DNA of 64,000 nucleotides from Paenibacillus sp. HW567 (GCF_000374185.1 NZ_KB910518.1:4200529-4264528); one strand, 5' to 3'. Positions 7,212-16,384 are shown, counted from the first letter of the stretch. Numbers and translations are program-made. Notes: generated from the letters alone by a model not told the origin.

Positions 7212-8171
7212 CTAAGCTTTCACAGCGCGCTGGGCAATTTTAGAAATAATCGTCTGGTGGCTCTGCTCAATATTCTCTGGAGTGCAGACGGCCTTAAGCT
7301 CATACACCTTAACCGGAGCCTGTGCAATAATATCCAGGAAGGAATCGAAGCCTTCTGCATCCCCGCTGTGCACATATGGACACCAATGATCCGACAGACC
7401 AATGGTTTCATGGATGTGAACCCCTACAATATCCTTGATCATTGCATTTGCTTCGTTCACATTGTCGTAGAGTCCCATCCGTCCCATCATCATGCCGTGG
7501 CCGATATCGTACCACAACCCGACCGGCGCTCCGCTTAGGCCCGATATGATCTTTCTTGCCTCCGCGAGCGTTGGCATCTGATTGCAGCGCGAGCGGGTCT
7601 CAATCCCGAATTTGACGTCATAGCCCCGTCTTGCGGACTGCTCGCAGACCTCTTCGAGACTATCGCGGATACGCCGGAGATAAACGTCACTCAAGGCTTC
7701 CCGGCGCTGGAGCATTTCAGACCAGAGCGTCTGATAAGCGGAAGATTCACGACCCTCAGCGTTGTAAATTTCCTTAAGGTGATGATCAATGTCCCAGTCA
7801 AAAGGGACCTCTCCCGGGTGTACCACAACGGCTTCCGCCCCGTAGCGGTGGGCATACTCCGCCGACTGAACCAGCAGCTCAATTGCTCTGTTCCTCCGCT
7901 CCTTATCTTCAAAGCCAAGCAGAACGGAATCCGTACCATAGTCAGGATCAGGTACATGCGGAAACGTATTATGCACACTGGAGATACCGATTTCCCCGCG
8001 CTCGATAAGCGGCTCTATCGTCTTCAGCATGTCATAAGTCACGTTGTAGTTAAGCTCAACTCTGCCAAATCCGAGTGACTTGATTTCGTGAATCATCGAA
8101 TCGCCGGATTCATGGCGTTTGATATTCCAGCAGGTCGAGAAGGAGTACTGTTCTTTAGATGTGAATTCCAT
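7212..8171 (-). CDS. Sugar phosphate isomerase/epimerase-like TIM-barrel protein
   Basis: 319 residues, xylose-isomerase-like TIM barrel (AP endonuclease 2 superfamily). Typical strands and metal-site motifs are visible: VELNYNVTYDM, ISSVHNTFPHVPDPDYG, AVVVHPGEVP, FGIETRSRCNQMPT, VGLWYDIGHG and VGVHIHETIG. The E, D-x-G-H and H-x-H residues are those that bind a divalent metal in this superfamily. The ATG at 8171 is preferred to the TTG at 8192, which lacks a ribosome site, although the SD here (GCGGGG) is itself weak. It lies 26 bp after the ROK kinase gene and probably isomerises the substrate or product of that kinase. Confidence 0.8.
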   Translation of the reverse strand: MEFTSKEQYSFSTCWNIKRHESGDSMIHEIKSLGFGRVELNYNVTYDMLKTIEPLIERGEIGISSVHNTFPHVPDPDYGTDSVLLGFEDKERRNRAIELLVQSAEYAHRYGAEAVVVHPGEVPFDWDIDHHLKEIYNAEGRESSAYQTLWSEMLQRREALSDVYLRRIRDSLEEVCEQSARRGYDVKFGIETRSRCNQMPTLAEARKIISGLSGAPVGLWYDIGHGMMMGRMGLYDNVNEANAMIKDIVGVHIHETIGLSDHWCPYVHSGDAEGFDSFLDIIAQAPVKVYELKAVCTPENIEQSHQTIISKIAQRAVKA

Positions 8172-8197
8172 TTTAGAAAACCCCGCTTTCAATAGGT

Positions 8198-9169
8198 TTA
8201 TTTACTTGCAGTGAGCCTGTCTCTTACTGCCGCCATGGCCCCAATCGCTCCGGCCTGATTGCCCAGCTCAGCCTGTCTGATCACCAGCGGCGTATGGGGA
8301 GCGTAACGGCTCACCCGGCTTGAGATTTCATCTACATATCCCGGATTCTTCTCGACAACTCCACCGCCAAGAATGATCCGTTCAAGATCAAGGGTAATCG
8401 AAATATTCTTGATCACAACGGCCATATGCTCATAGGATTGCTTCAGAATCTGCACTGCTGCTGCATCCCCCTCAGCCGCCGCAGCAAAAACATGCTCCGC
8501 CCGGACCTGCCCGCCGTCCGCCATTTGCCGCATCATAGAATCGCTGCTGTCCTCAAGCAGATAATCCGCAGCCTTCTGCCCAATCCCCGTTCCGGACACC
8601 TCCATTTCAAAAGGTCCGAATTCACTGTTCTCCGAAAGGACAGATGAACGCCCAGCGCCCGGCTCAAGAATCAGATAACCGATCTCCCCGGCCGCAAAGC
8701 TTGCGCCTCTGTACAGCCTTCCGTTCAGAATTAAAGCGCCGCCGATCCCCGTTCCAACAGTCACCATCATTAAGCTCTCAGCGTTGGCCCCGGCTCCGGC
8801 ACAATATTCTCCAAGCGCAGCCATGTTCACATCATTGTCAAGCACTACAATCCCGGAATAATGGGCTGCGATGTCAGGGCGGATATCCACCAGAGGCCAA
8901 TTCAAGGCAGGGGCGCTGGAAAGAATTCCTGTGGATTCATTCATTACGCCGGGGAACCCGAGCCCAATGCCGCGTAACGAGGACAACGAGCCGCCGTTCA
9001 TCCTGCAGATTTGCTCCAATTCGCCAAATAACCATTGGAAAAACACCTGCGGATCACGTGTAAGCCGCGTCTCTAGCTTATGCTGCGCAAGAATTGTACC
9101 GCCTTCGTCAGCAAGGCAAATCAGCGTCTTGGTTCCGCCAACATCAATGCCTGCGATATAAATGTTCAT
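8198..9169 (-). CDS. ROK family sugar kinase
   Basis: 323 residues. The ATP-binding phosphate-1 motif is IDVGGTKT at residues 8-15. The catalytic region LDNDVNMAALGEY (Asp about 111) and the adenosine motif VTVGTGIGGALILNG are clear, as is ILGGGVVEKNPGY near the C-terminus. The Cys-rich zinc motif CxCGxxGCxE of many ROK proteins is absent: the loop after EIGYLILEPGAGRSS contains no cysteine. It probably phosphorylates a hexose or derivative in the cytoplasm. Second gene of the operon led by a ROK repressor; GGGAGG 9 nt upstream. Confidence 0.86.
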   Translation of the reverse strand: MNIYIAGIDVGGTKTLICLADEGGTILAQHKLETRLTRDPQVFFQWLFGELEQICRMNGGSLSSLRGIGLGFPGVMNESTGILSSAPALNWPLVDIRPDIAAHYSGIVVLDNDVNMAALGEYCAGAGANAESLMMVTVGTGIGGALILNGRLYRGASFAAGEIGYLILEPGAGRSSVLSENSEFGPFEMEVSGTGIGQKAADYLLEDSSDSMMRQMADGGQVRAEHVFAAAAEGDAAAVQILKQSYEHMAVVIKNISITLDLERIILGGGVVEKNPGYVDEISSRVSRYAPHTPLVIRQAELGNQAGAIGAMAAVRDRLTASK

Positions 9170-9214
9170 ACATGCTAACCTCCCGTTTTCTCACCAATAT
9201 GATAAAATGCAGCC

Positions 9215-10390
9215 TTAAGCTTCGCGAATGTGGCGGAACGCCGCCTGAGCCGCAATTTGTATGGCTCCGAGAACGACATCCTTTTCCCGGTGCCGCGAAA
9301 CAAGCAGCCGCGGCTTGCGGTTCAGGCCGCTTATTCCGGACTCCAGCCGGTGGAGCAGAACATCTCCGTTCCCGCCGAGTCCGCCGCCGAGGATTATCGT
9401 TTCAGGCGCAAGCACAGCGCAGATAGTGGTCAACGCTTCTGCCAGCCTTGCGCAGTAAGCTTCGATGACGGACTGTGCCCAGGAATCCCCGCTTCGGACC
9501 GCTTCGAACAAGGTCTCAGGAGACCCTGAGAATTCAGCCGGCAAGTGATGCTGATCCACGCCCTGCTCCCCGGCCATTCGGGAGGCGAGCCGCAGCAGTC
9601 CGCTGGCGGACAGAACATCCTCCAGCCGCTCGCCGCCGAGCTTCATATCGGCAAGCTCGCCAGCCCCGCCGCCCAGGCCGCGAAAGATTTGACCGCCTAG
9701 AATAATGCCCCCTCCGGTCCCCTCTCCTATGGAGAAATATAAGAGTGAGGAACTCCCGGTCTCACCGGAGCTGGAATGCTCAGCCAGCGCAGCCAGATTC
9801 ACATCATTCTCGGTCATGACCGGCACCGGGAACAGGCGCGCCAGGCTTGTGCGTGACAGCGTATTTTCCAGACCCTTAAGCGGTGTTACCAGTTGAGATA
9901 CTTCGCCGCTTGCAGGATCAACGATACCCGGAATTCCAACCGCTCCGGCTTTGATGTTCTCCCATGCAACCCCGGATTCCTCAAGCAGCTCTGCAATCCC
10001 CTGCACAAGCAAAGCTTCAAACTCCATATCCGCCATGCTGTCTTTCGGCACTGCAAGCTGCTTATAATGGCAAATCTGTCCCCCCATGTCTGCCAGCGCG
10101 ATCCTGATCCGGGTAGCTCCCAGGTCAACGCCGATGACATAGAAGCATTTGGTGTTGAACTCAAGCAAGGTTGCTTTTCGTCCCTGGGTGTTATCTCCCC
10201 TCCCCGTCTCCCTGACCAGTCCGCGCCCGATTAAGTGAGCGATGGCCGATGAAACCGTCGGTTTGCTTAACCCGATCTGACGGCTGAGATCCGCCCGCGA
10301 TTGCGGCCCGCCGGTAATAATCTTGTCCAGAATCAGCGCTTCATTCAAACTGCGCATAGCTCTGGGCGTACCTGCAGATTGTGATTTCAT
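9215..10390 (-). CDS. ROK family transcriptional regulator (NagC/XylR type)
   Basis: 391 residues from ATG 10390; the ATG two codons earlier abuts the ribosome site and is rejected. A MarR-like winged helix (RADLSRQIGLSKPTVSSAIA, about residues 35-60) precedes the ROK sugar-binding domain, with VIGVDLGATRIRIALAD, ENDVNLAALAEHSS, SIGEGTGGGIILGGQ and ILGGGLGG. Like the kinase next door it lacks the zinc-binding cysteines. It heads the four-gene sugar operon. A dyad typical of ROK operators lies 21 bp upstream (10411-10431), consistent with autorepression relieved by the sugar. Confidence 0.87.
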   Translation of the reverse strand: MKSQSAGTPRAMRSLNEALILDKIITGGPQSRADLSRQIGLSKPTVSSAIAHLIGRGLVRETGRGDNTQGRKATLLEFNTKCFYVIGVDLGATRIRIALADMGGQICHYKQLAVPKDSMADMEFEALLVQGIAELLEESGVAWENIKAGAVGIPGIVDPASGEVSQLVTPLKGLENTLSRTSLARLFPVPVMTENDVNLAALAEHSSSGETGSSSLLYFSIGEGTGGGIILGGQIFRGLGGGAGELADMKLGGERLEDVLSASGLLRLASRMAGEQGVDQHHLPAEFSGSPETLFEAVRSGDSWAQSVIEAYCARLAEALTTICAVLAPETIILGGGLGGNGDVLLHRLESGISGLNRKPRLLVSRHREKDVVLGAIQIAAQAAFRHIREA

Positions 10391-10410
10391 GATCATCCTC
10401 TTTGTTATAG

Positions 10411-10431
10411 TTAGTTAATTTTATTAACTAA
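10411..10431 (-). promoter_or_regulatory. ROK/XylR-type operator of the sugar operon
   Basis: Perfect dyad TTAGTTAA-N5-TTAACTAA 21 bp upstream of the ROK regulator. The TTAGTTwA half-site is what XylR-like ROK repressors bind in Firmicutes. It is the only such site seen near this operon. Confidence 0.72.
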
Positions 10432-10458
10432 TTATACGTACTTACCGGACAGATTTCT

Positions 10459-10498
10459 AGCCCCCGGGACAAGTATTTGACCTGCCTATCCGGGGGCT
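10459..10498. terminator. GC-rich hairpin after the GNAT-TetR operon
   Basis: AGCCCCCGG (10459-10467) and CCGGGGGCT (10490-10498) form a 9-bp stem with a 22-nt loop, just beyond the TetR stop at 10520. There is no T-run on either side, so termination efficiency is uncertain. Confidence 0.45.
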
Positions 10499-10519
10499 AT
10501 GTCAGTTGCACAATAGTCT

Positions 10520-11092
10520 TCATCTTTGGGTCTGGTCGTAATTCATCAAACCATACAATATAATATCGCTCATCGCTTTTATTCCCGATTCAAAGCTGAC
10601 CTGATTCCTCGCAATGAATTCATAATCCAGCAGCTTTCTCAGGGTTTCATTCAGCATTAGCTTGAGCACTACCGTGTCCACTGCTTTCAGTTCTTGCTTC
10701 TGTATCCCCTCTTCAACCAACTGAATAACGTCATCCCAGATGGTATTCAGATGATGATTCACCTTCTCGTGCAGATTAGGATAGTGCCGCTGAAGATCCT
10801 CCATATGACGGATAATGGTGCCAATGGAATAAGCGTCGGGAATGTTCTGAAAATACTGCTTTATTTTCTCATGCGTCGAAAGCTCCTGATTCTCCAGGAT
10901 ATCCGTATCCGACTTAATGATTTCTGTAAACACAAAATCTATTGCCTTCTCTATCATCTCATCTTTGCTCGAAAAATAAGCATATACAGTACGTTTGCTC
11001 GTCCCCAGTTCTCTTGCCAGATCCTCCGTTGTAAACCGCGGGCCCTTGGACCCGAATAATTTCAAAATCTTCAAATATACGTTGTTATCCAT
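10520..11092 (-). CDS. TetR/AcrR family transcriptional regulator
   Basis: 190 residues from ATG 11092, chosen over a TTG five codons upstream because GAGGTG lies 7 nt before it. The TetR HTH is at residues 4-47 (KILKLFGSKGPRFTTEDLAR, then ELGTSKRTVYAYFSSKDEMI). The remainder is helical with many charged residues and no recognisable ligand motif. It follows the GNAT gene at a 12-bp distance in the same direction, so the two form an operon and the GNAT may be part of its regulon. Confidence 0.86.
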   Translation of the reverse strand: MDNNVYLKILKLFGSKGPRFTTEDLARELGTSKRTVYAYFSSKDEMIEKAIDFVFTEIIKSDTDILENQELSTHEKIKQYFQNIPDAYSIGTIIRHMEDLQRHYPNLHEKVNHHLNTIWDDVIQLVEEGIQKQELKAVDTVVLKLMLNETLRKLLDYEFIARNQVSFESGIKAMSDIILYGLMNYDQTQR

Positions 11093-11103
11093 AGCCAAGC
11101 ACC

Positions 11104-11724
11104 TCAAGTCAACAGACGTGGAAGTGGTTTCACCATACGATACAGATGATACGGCTGTTTATCTATGGCATCCGTAATCTTGAAGCCCAGCTTCTCGTAC
11201 AGATTAACCGCCCCGCTGTTCTCTTGCCTCACGGTTAACGAGAGCTTATCATAGTTGCTCAGCCTGGCCTTCTCCTCTGCAAAATGAATTAATTTCGAGC
11301 CGATGCCCGTTCCCCGGCTTTCCGGCAATGTAGCCAGGCTTCCGATATGGTATTCATCCAATCTTCCCTCCTTCAAGGATAACATGAACCACAATTCCCG
11401 CCAATTTAAAAGCGAGTGCTTGACCAGCTTCCATTTACGCAGCTTAATTAACTCCCGGGTAGTGGGCCAGGCCAGCTTATTCATAACGGAAACCGGAAAG
11501 CAGGTGACCAGCCCGAGTGTTTTCTGGTTGATCTGCGCTTCAAAAGCATACCGGTGGCTGAAACGGTTGAACCCGAGCCTCCATAATTTCTGCAGGGTGC
11601 TCTCCACCAGGCTTGAGTCCTTAGAGCCGACAAGGGGATACGCCATATAGTCCAGCGCCATGCTGTTCAGTCTGCCTCCGGCCGCCGAGTCGATTTTGCC
11701 ATGTATGATTGAGATATTGTCCAT
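11104..11724 (-). CDS. GNAT family N-acetyltransferase
   Basis: 206 residues from ATG 11724 with AGGAGG 9 nt upstream. Motif A is at about 140-155 (GSLATLPESRGTGIGSKLIH, matching R-G-x-G-x-G/S), followed by LSLTVRQENSGAVNLYEKLGF, the acetyl-CoA-binding beta4/beta5 region. The N-terminal MALDYMAYPLVGSKDSSLVE and the long central helix-rich part resemble GNATs of unknown substrate. It is cotranscribed with the TetR gene that follows. Confidence 0.84.
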   Translation of the reverse strand: MDNISIIHGKIDSAAGGRLNSMALDYMAYPLVGSKDSSLVESTLQKLWRLGFNRFSHRYAFEAQINQKTLGLVTCFPVSVMNKLAWPTTRELIKLRKWKLVKHSLLNWRELWFMLSLKEGRLDEYHIGSLATLPESRGTGIGSKLIHFAEEKARLSNYDKLSLTVRQENSGAVNLYEKLGFKITDAIDKQPYHLYRMVKPLPRLLT

Positions 11725-11836
11725 TGATGAACGCCTCCTTTGTAATTCGGTACTGAAATAGTTTTTATAGTACCAGAATACAGAGTATATTTTCCCTTGT
11801 CAAATCTTGCACTCCATATCAAGGGAAACGCCACGT

Positions 11837-12940
11837 TCATCCAGTGCTGCTGCTGCGGTTTTTGAGCAGGGTAACGGCTGCGATCAATATCATTGGAAGC
11901 ACATAAGCCAGATTATCGAATAGGGTCCACACCATATATCCATCCTCGTTGAAGGAAGCCTGGTCGTGATACATGGTAATAGAGAGCAGCAGGCAGAGAA
12001 GCGTCACGGGGAAGGTTACCACGCGGTAATCCTTTACTTTAAATACTTGCGACAATACATTTGTCAAAATAAATATCATAATCGAGGTTTTCATATACGA
12101 GCCGGCGATTAATGAGAAGCCGATGATCGGCTCGACCCTTTCAATAATCTCCTGAACATAGATGAGCCTGGCCAACTGATACAGCGAATAACTCATCTCG
12201 CCCGCTAAAGGCCCTAGAGCCAAAATGGTGCAAAGGACAGAGATCATTAATATAACTCCGTTAATAACAAGCGCAATGAACATATATTTACCGAGAACCC
12301 GCTCCTCGTCCTTACGGACAAACGGAAGAACTGAAGCGTACAGCACAACCTCTGTAAACGGAAAACCGTATATGATATAGGCTCCGTGCAGAATCGGTCT
12401 GAACCCGTCTGCCATAACCGGCTGCAGAAATTCAGGATGGTAGTTGCCGGAGGCCAAGACCACAACCAAAATAACAAACCCATACATCATAATCAATAAA
12501 ATGAAAAACATCCGGGCCATCACTTCAATTCCGGCCCGGGCGGTTACGGCGGCCGATACAAAAAACAAGGTATTGATTACAGTGACGGGCGTGTTGGTCA
12601 TTATTGTACTGTTGAAGAACCCGCTAATTTCAATCACGATAGCGGTGTTCTGCCAGAACAGCGCACAGGCAAAAGGGATCATCAGCAAGCAGGTCAGCCA
12701 TTTTCCCAGCGCCTGATTGCTGTATTCCACAAAGGTCATGCCCGGATATTGCTTATGCAAGTACAGCATGCAGCACAGCAGAAGGAATCCCATAACCCAA
12801 GCGATGGAGAAGGAGAGCCAGGCTCCGTTTTTGGCGGCATTAATCAGCGGGGAAGGAATCAGAATAATCGACGATCCGGTCATTCCGGAAAGAAACAGAA
12901 CGGCAAGCTGGAGCGCACTGATGCTTTCTTGGTTTTTCAT
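11837..12940 (-). CDS. Spore germination permease, GerB/GerKB family
   Basis: 367 residues from ATG 12940 (GGAGG, 6-7 nt). About ten transmembrane helices begin with LQLAVLFLSGMTGSSIILIP, the conserved start of endospore germination permeases (APC superfamily). In spores, GerB subunits form the germinant-sensing part of the GerA-type channel in the inner membrane together with GerA and GerC. It is the last gene of the gerA-gerC-2TM-gerB operon. Upstream in-frame ATGs exist, but the one chosen has the only good ribosome site. Confidence 0.88.
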   Translation of the reverse strand: MKNQESISALQLAVLFLSGMTGSSIILIPSPLINAAKNGAWLSFSIAWVMGFLLLCCMLYLHKQYPGMTFVEYSNQALGKWLTCLLMIPFACALFWQNTAIVIEISGFFNSTIMTNTPVTVINTLFFVSAAVTARAGIEVMARMFFILLIMMYGFVILVVVLASGNYHPEFLQPVMADGFRPILHGAYIIYGFPFTEVVLYASVLPFVRKDEERVLGKYMFIALVINGVILMISVLCTILALGPLAGEMSYSLYQLARLIYVQEIIERVEPIIGFSLIAGSYMKTSIMIFILTNVLSQVFKVKDYRVVTFPVTLLCLLLSITMYHDQASFNEDGYMVWTLFDNLAYVLPMILIAAVTLLKNRSSSTG

Positions 12941-12971
12941 GGGTTCCTCCACGGTTATGAATGAACCTGGT

Positions 12972-13214
12972 TCAGCCCGGAGGTCTGAACCAGGCGGCGA
13001 GTCTTCTGGACGGAGTGAGCAGAAAGAAATCAATTAGCTCGTCAAGATTTGGCCAGGGGAGATCTGCTGCGTATATTAACCCCAGATACACGATAGGCAG
13101 CATAAGCAGCAGGTACAGGATACGTGCTCTGCGGCTGATCCTTTTCCACTTGGGAAGATCCATAGCCAGCATTACCGTATTGCAGCTTATGAAGAATATC
13201 AATTTCGCAAGCAT
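12972..13214 (-). CDS. Small two-helix membrane protein of the ger operon (D-type subunit)
   Basis: 80 residues with two hydrophobic segments, LAKLIFFISCNTVMLAM (2-18) and ILYLLLMLPIVYLGLIYAA (32-50), separated by a basic loop (PKWKRISRRAR). AAAGGAG lies 6 nt before the ATG. It sits between gerC and gerB with 15- and 31-bp gaps. Position, size and topology match the accessory two-transmembrane 'D' subunits found in some GerA-type operons. The function is inferred from context. Confidence 0.7.
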   Translation of the reverse strand: MLAKLIFFISCNTVMLAMDLPKWKRISRRARILYLLLMLPIVYLGLIYAADLPWPNLDELIDFFLLTPSRRLAAWFRPPG

Positions 13215-13229
13215 GGTTATCTCCTTTAT

Positions 13230-14360
13230 CTATAGCGGCGCACCCGCCTGCATTCCTGTATTCACAATATCAATCTCAACTGCGATTATAAATTCAGCCT
13301 GGGCAAACTGCCCGCCCCAGGTCCCCTTCCAGCGTTTCCATAATGCCGGATTTTGTTGATAAACCCGGTTCCCGATGCCAAGCGCATCCAATTGCTCCTT
13401 CTGAAGATAGGTGATCGTCTTCCGCAGATCGGCCTGAAGCTTGTCTTGGGCTTTTCCTGTAAATTTATTTTGCTCCGCTCTGGTGGTGACGGAAGAACGG
13501 TGAAGCTCGCTGATTGCGCCTGTGATCTTGATATGTATGCTGGCAACAACATCGTCGCCTGAGCTACGGGTTGTTATCTTTGTTTTTGCGGAGAGAACCT
13601 GAAAGCTTTCCTTATCCGCAATTTCAACAACGCCTTTGCTGTATTTTCCAAGCAGCATTAATAACGCCTGGGTGTCAACCGGCTGCATGATGGCGTCTAC
13701 CATCTTCCCTTCCTTAAGCAGAGCCACTCCGGCAGTAGAGATTTCATCGGAATCCTTGTCTTTGAATACATAAGGAACCGTCGTAACTTTCGTTTCGCTT
13801 TTTAATTGAAGCGCCAGATCGAGCAGAGGAACTTTTGAGGTTTTGGAGGAAAATTTTGCGCTCGCTTCTTCCATTCTTCTCAACTGCTGGCCAATGGTAT
13901 TCTCAATGAATGGTTTGATTTCTAAATATTCGCCGGCCTTTCCCTCTGCAATCAGCACAAGTATGGTTTTTCTAATCTCATTATCCCGCATCAAAAAATC
14001 GAGCAGGTCCTCTACCCCTTGCTGCCGGGTCAGCTCTTCCCCCAAGATAAGCACACGCATATGATCCAATTTAGCTTTTCTTCCGAAATGAATGGGGATA
14101 TCTTCTATTGCTTCATTCAAGCTCTTGCCTTTGGTTCGGATAGTAATCCCTTTGGGCGGCGGCTTCGCGGCTCCTGGCGTCTCCCCTGATCCCGATGGAT
14201 TGTAAAAAAGGGTAGTCAGGTTCAATTCCCCGCCCTCGCCAAGGTCAACCGCTACCGCTTGCGCATACCCGTATTCCACCAGCTCCGCCTTGTCCCAGCA
14301 GCCTGTCAGCAGAAAGACCGCAGCAATGGAGAAAATAATAGCGATGCGCCGCGGTAACAT
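13230..14360 (-). CDS. Ger(x)C family spore germination lipoprotein
   Basis: 376 residues beginning with a lipoprotein signal: hydrophobic IAIIFSIAAVFLLTGC with the lipobox cysteine followed by WDKAEL, which is almost invariant in GerAC/GerKC proteins. The GerC domain is seen in GITIRTKGKSLNEAIEDI and FGRKAKLDHMRVLILGEELT. Near the C-terminus are YLQKEQLDALGIGNRVYQQ and AEFIIAVEIDIVNTG. It is anchored at the outer face of the spore inner membrane as the third component of the germinant receptor. The start lies 2 nt after the gerA stop, with GAGGAG overlapping that gene's end. Confidence 0.92.
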   Translation of the reverse strand: MLPRRIAIIFSIAAVFLLTGCWDKAELVEYGYAQAVAVDLGEGGELNLTTLFYNPSGSGETPGAAKPPPKGITIRTKGKSLNEAIEDIPIHFGRKAKLDHMRVLILGEELTRQQGVEDLLDFLMRDNEIRKTILVLIAEGKAGEYLEIKPFIENTIGQQLRRMEEASAKFSSKTSKVPLLDLALQLKSETKVTTVPYVFKDKDSDEISTAGVALLKEGKMVDAIMQPVDTQALLMLLGKYSKGVVEIADKESFQVLSAKTKITTRSSGDDVVASIHIKITGAISELHRSSVTTRAEQNKFTGKAQDKLQADLRKTITYLQKEQLDALGIGNRVYQQNPALWKRWKGTWGGQFAQAEFIIAVEIDIVNTGMQAGAPL

Positions 14361-14362
14361 AG

Positions 14363-15838
14363 TTATTTCGCTCCTCTCCTCTTATGCAAATGCCGGTTTC
14401 GCGGGTGATGAAGCAGCATTTGCCGCGGGACCACAATGAACACATCCCGTAATTGGGTAATATTAAGCGGCGCCAGGGTCGCCAGGTAGGGTTGGCCCAA
14501 TGAGCGCAGGCAGACCAGATGCAGAAGTGTCATGAGCAGTCCGAACATAATGCCAAGCCCGCCTAATGTGCTGGCGAGAATCATCAGGGGGAAGCGCAAA
14601 ATACGGATGGTGATAGCCATGCTGTACTGAGGCAGCACAAACGATGCAATGCCCGTAAGGGCCACGACAATAACCATCACCGGGGAAGCAATTTTGGCTT
14701 GAATCGCAGCCTGGCCGATGACGAGCGCACCGACAATGCTGACGGCAGAGCCTACCGGACGGGGCAATCTGATTCCGGCTTCCCTGAGGAACTCGAAAAA
14801 AATCTCCATGATCAGAGCCTCCACAAACGCTGGAAAAGGAATGCCTTCCCTCGTATCGAGAATAGCCAGCAGCAGAACGGTCGGTATCATCTCGGAATGG
14901 AAGGTAGACAACGCGATGTACAGACTCGGGAGCAGGAGGGCAATGACAAATGCGGCAAATCTGAGTATCCGAATCAATGAAGTAAAGGCCGTTTGTTGAT
15001 AGTAGTCCTCGCTGGACACCAGAAATTCAAAAAACAAGCCCGGACAGATTAATATGGTCGGCGTTCCGTTCACCATTACGATAATCTTTCCATCCAGCAG
15101 GGCAGCTACCGCCGTGTCCGGCCGTTCCGTATAGCGCACTTGAGGAAAAGGCGAATAGGCGGAGTCCCTGATCCATTCCTCCAAATAAGAGGTTTCCAGA
15201 ATCTCTTCTGTGTCGATGTCCGCAATGCGCCGCTTGAATTCCGACAGTGATTCAGGATTGACGGCTCCATCCAGATAACCGTAGGCTATTTGCCTCTGGC
15301 TCACCTCTCCCGCTGTGAAGTACTCGAATTTCAGCTTCGGTGACTTCAGCAAACCGCGAATCAGGCCGATGTTGATGTTCAATTCTTCAATTGTGCTGTT
15401 ATGCGGACCTTGGACAACCGGTTCTGTGATGGGCTCGCTGATTTGCCGGTAGGGAAGCCCATTCGTTGCATAGCTGATCGCTTGCTCCCAATGATCGAAT
15501 AGAATCACCAAAGCTCCGCTTAATATCTGGTCATATATTTGATCCACTGTATTCAATACCTTGGCGGAATAGGCGGTTACGCCATGCTTCCCGAAATAGC
15601 GGATTACCTCCTCAGGAGTGACCGATTCCGCCGTGCCCACCTCATGTGTGACCAGATCCTGCATCGCTGATTTCATATAATTCAAATGATCATGCGGAAC
15701 CAGTGTTTCAAAATAGACAGAACAGGCCCCATGCGCAAGCTCCGGACCGTAGCTCCAGGGAATGAGCGTGAGATCGGTGCAATCGGAAAAGGTAATCTTA
15801 ATCTGCTGCACATTTTCGGCCAAGCATTTCGATATCAT
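14363..15838 (-). CDS. Spore germination protein, GerA family
   Basis: 491 residues from ATG 15838 with GAGGAGG 7 nt upstream. A soluble N-terminal domain of about 250 residues precedes the GerA core: RYTERPDTAVAALLDGKIIV and MVNGTPTILICPGLFFEFLVS, then five or so transmembrane segments with ALILDTREGIPFPAFVEALI-like sequence. GerA subunits sense germinants and form oligomeric channels. It is the first gene of the operon. No sigma-G promoter could be assigned with confidence in the 120 bp upstream. Confidence 0.93.
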   Translation of the reverse strand: MISKCLAENVQQIKITFSDCTDLTLIPWSYGPELAHGACSVYFETLVPHDHLNYMKSAMQDLVTHEVGTAESVTPEEVIRYFGKHGVTAYSAKVLNTVDQIYDQILSGALVILFDHWEQAISYATNGLPYRQISEPITEPVVQGPHNSTIEELNINIGLIRGLLKSPKLKFEYFTAGEVSQRQIAYGYLDGAVNPESLSEFKRRIADIDTEEILETSYLEEWIRDSAYSPFPQVRYTERPDTAVAALLDGKIIVMVNGTPTILICPGLFFEFLVSSEDYYQQTAFTSLIRILRFAAFVIALLLPSLYIALSTFHSEMIPTVLLLAILDTREGIPFPAFVEALIMEIFFEFLREAGIRLPRPVGSAVSIVGALVIGQAAIQAKIASPVMVIVVALTGIASFVLPQYSMAITIRILRFPLMILASTLGGLGIMFGLLMTLLHLVCLRSLGQPYLATLAPLNITQLRDVFIVVPRQMLLHHPRNRHLHKRRGAK

Positions 15839-15958
15839 CCCCCGTCCTCCTCACGCCGAACCTTTATTTAAGCGATTTGGGATATGTTGTTTAATATCTC
15901 AAGAAGACGAAGCTTTTATTCTGCACGGCAATTCCAGCAAGTCTGGGTTTGCACAATG

Positions 15959-16000
15959 AAAAAGGTGCCCATAGGCCACGATGAATGGCTCAGGACACCT
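15959..16000 (-). terminator. Terminator downstream of the GH35/transporter operon
   Basis: On the minus strand AGGTGTCC pairs with GGGCACCT (T-G wobble at one step) and GCC pairs with GGC inside. The stem is followed by five T (15963 to 15959). It lies about 390 bp beyond the GH35 stop and before the gerA promoter region, so it would insulate the germination operon. Confidence 0.6.
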
Positions 16001-16138
16001 CTAGTAGATCTTCAGACTATAAATGTTGGCGTTTAAACGATACTCCGCCAAACGGAGTAAGGCGTGGAAATCACGCTGTCAGGCGTATCAGACCCCGTGA
16101 ACAAGAATCATCTCCTAATCGGAAGAGTCTGCCTGTTT

Positions 16139-16330
16139 GTAACGGACCGAGCCGCTCTTATTTCCGCTGGAAGTCATTTTTCCGCAAGTGAACGGACTTC
16201 AGAGCCGTTAAGGGTAGACATTCACCCTAGATTATACCTGACGAAGAGGCGATAGGCGCTTTACAGTCCGTTACCCCGGCTAAATGTATCCTTTTAGGAA
16301 AATAAAGACTTTACGGTCCGTCCCACTTTC
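16139..16330. repeat. Second cluster of degenerate ACGGAC / GTCCGT repeats
   Basis: Copies include GTAACGGACCGAGCC (near 16139), GAACGGACTTCAGAGCCGTT (near 16191), CAGTCCGTTA (near 16264) and TTACGGTCCGT (near 16312). The same words, with the AGAGCCGTTA extension, occur at 2786-2980. The 546-bp region between gerA and GH35 has no convincing gene; apart from this repeat and the terminator at 15959 I see only a short hairpin near 16045. Confidence 0.5.
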
Positions 16331-16384
16331 TTCTCCAAAATGTTATGGCTCGAACAGGAGACTTCCCACACCAGAATCACTGTC

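Noticed and set aside
16010..16130. Possible riboswitch or leader RNA before the gerA operon
   Set aside because: A small hairpin (ACTCCG/CGGAGT) exists, but no known aptamer core could be recognised, and gerA has its own short upstream region.
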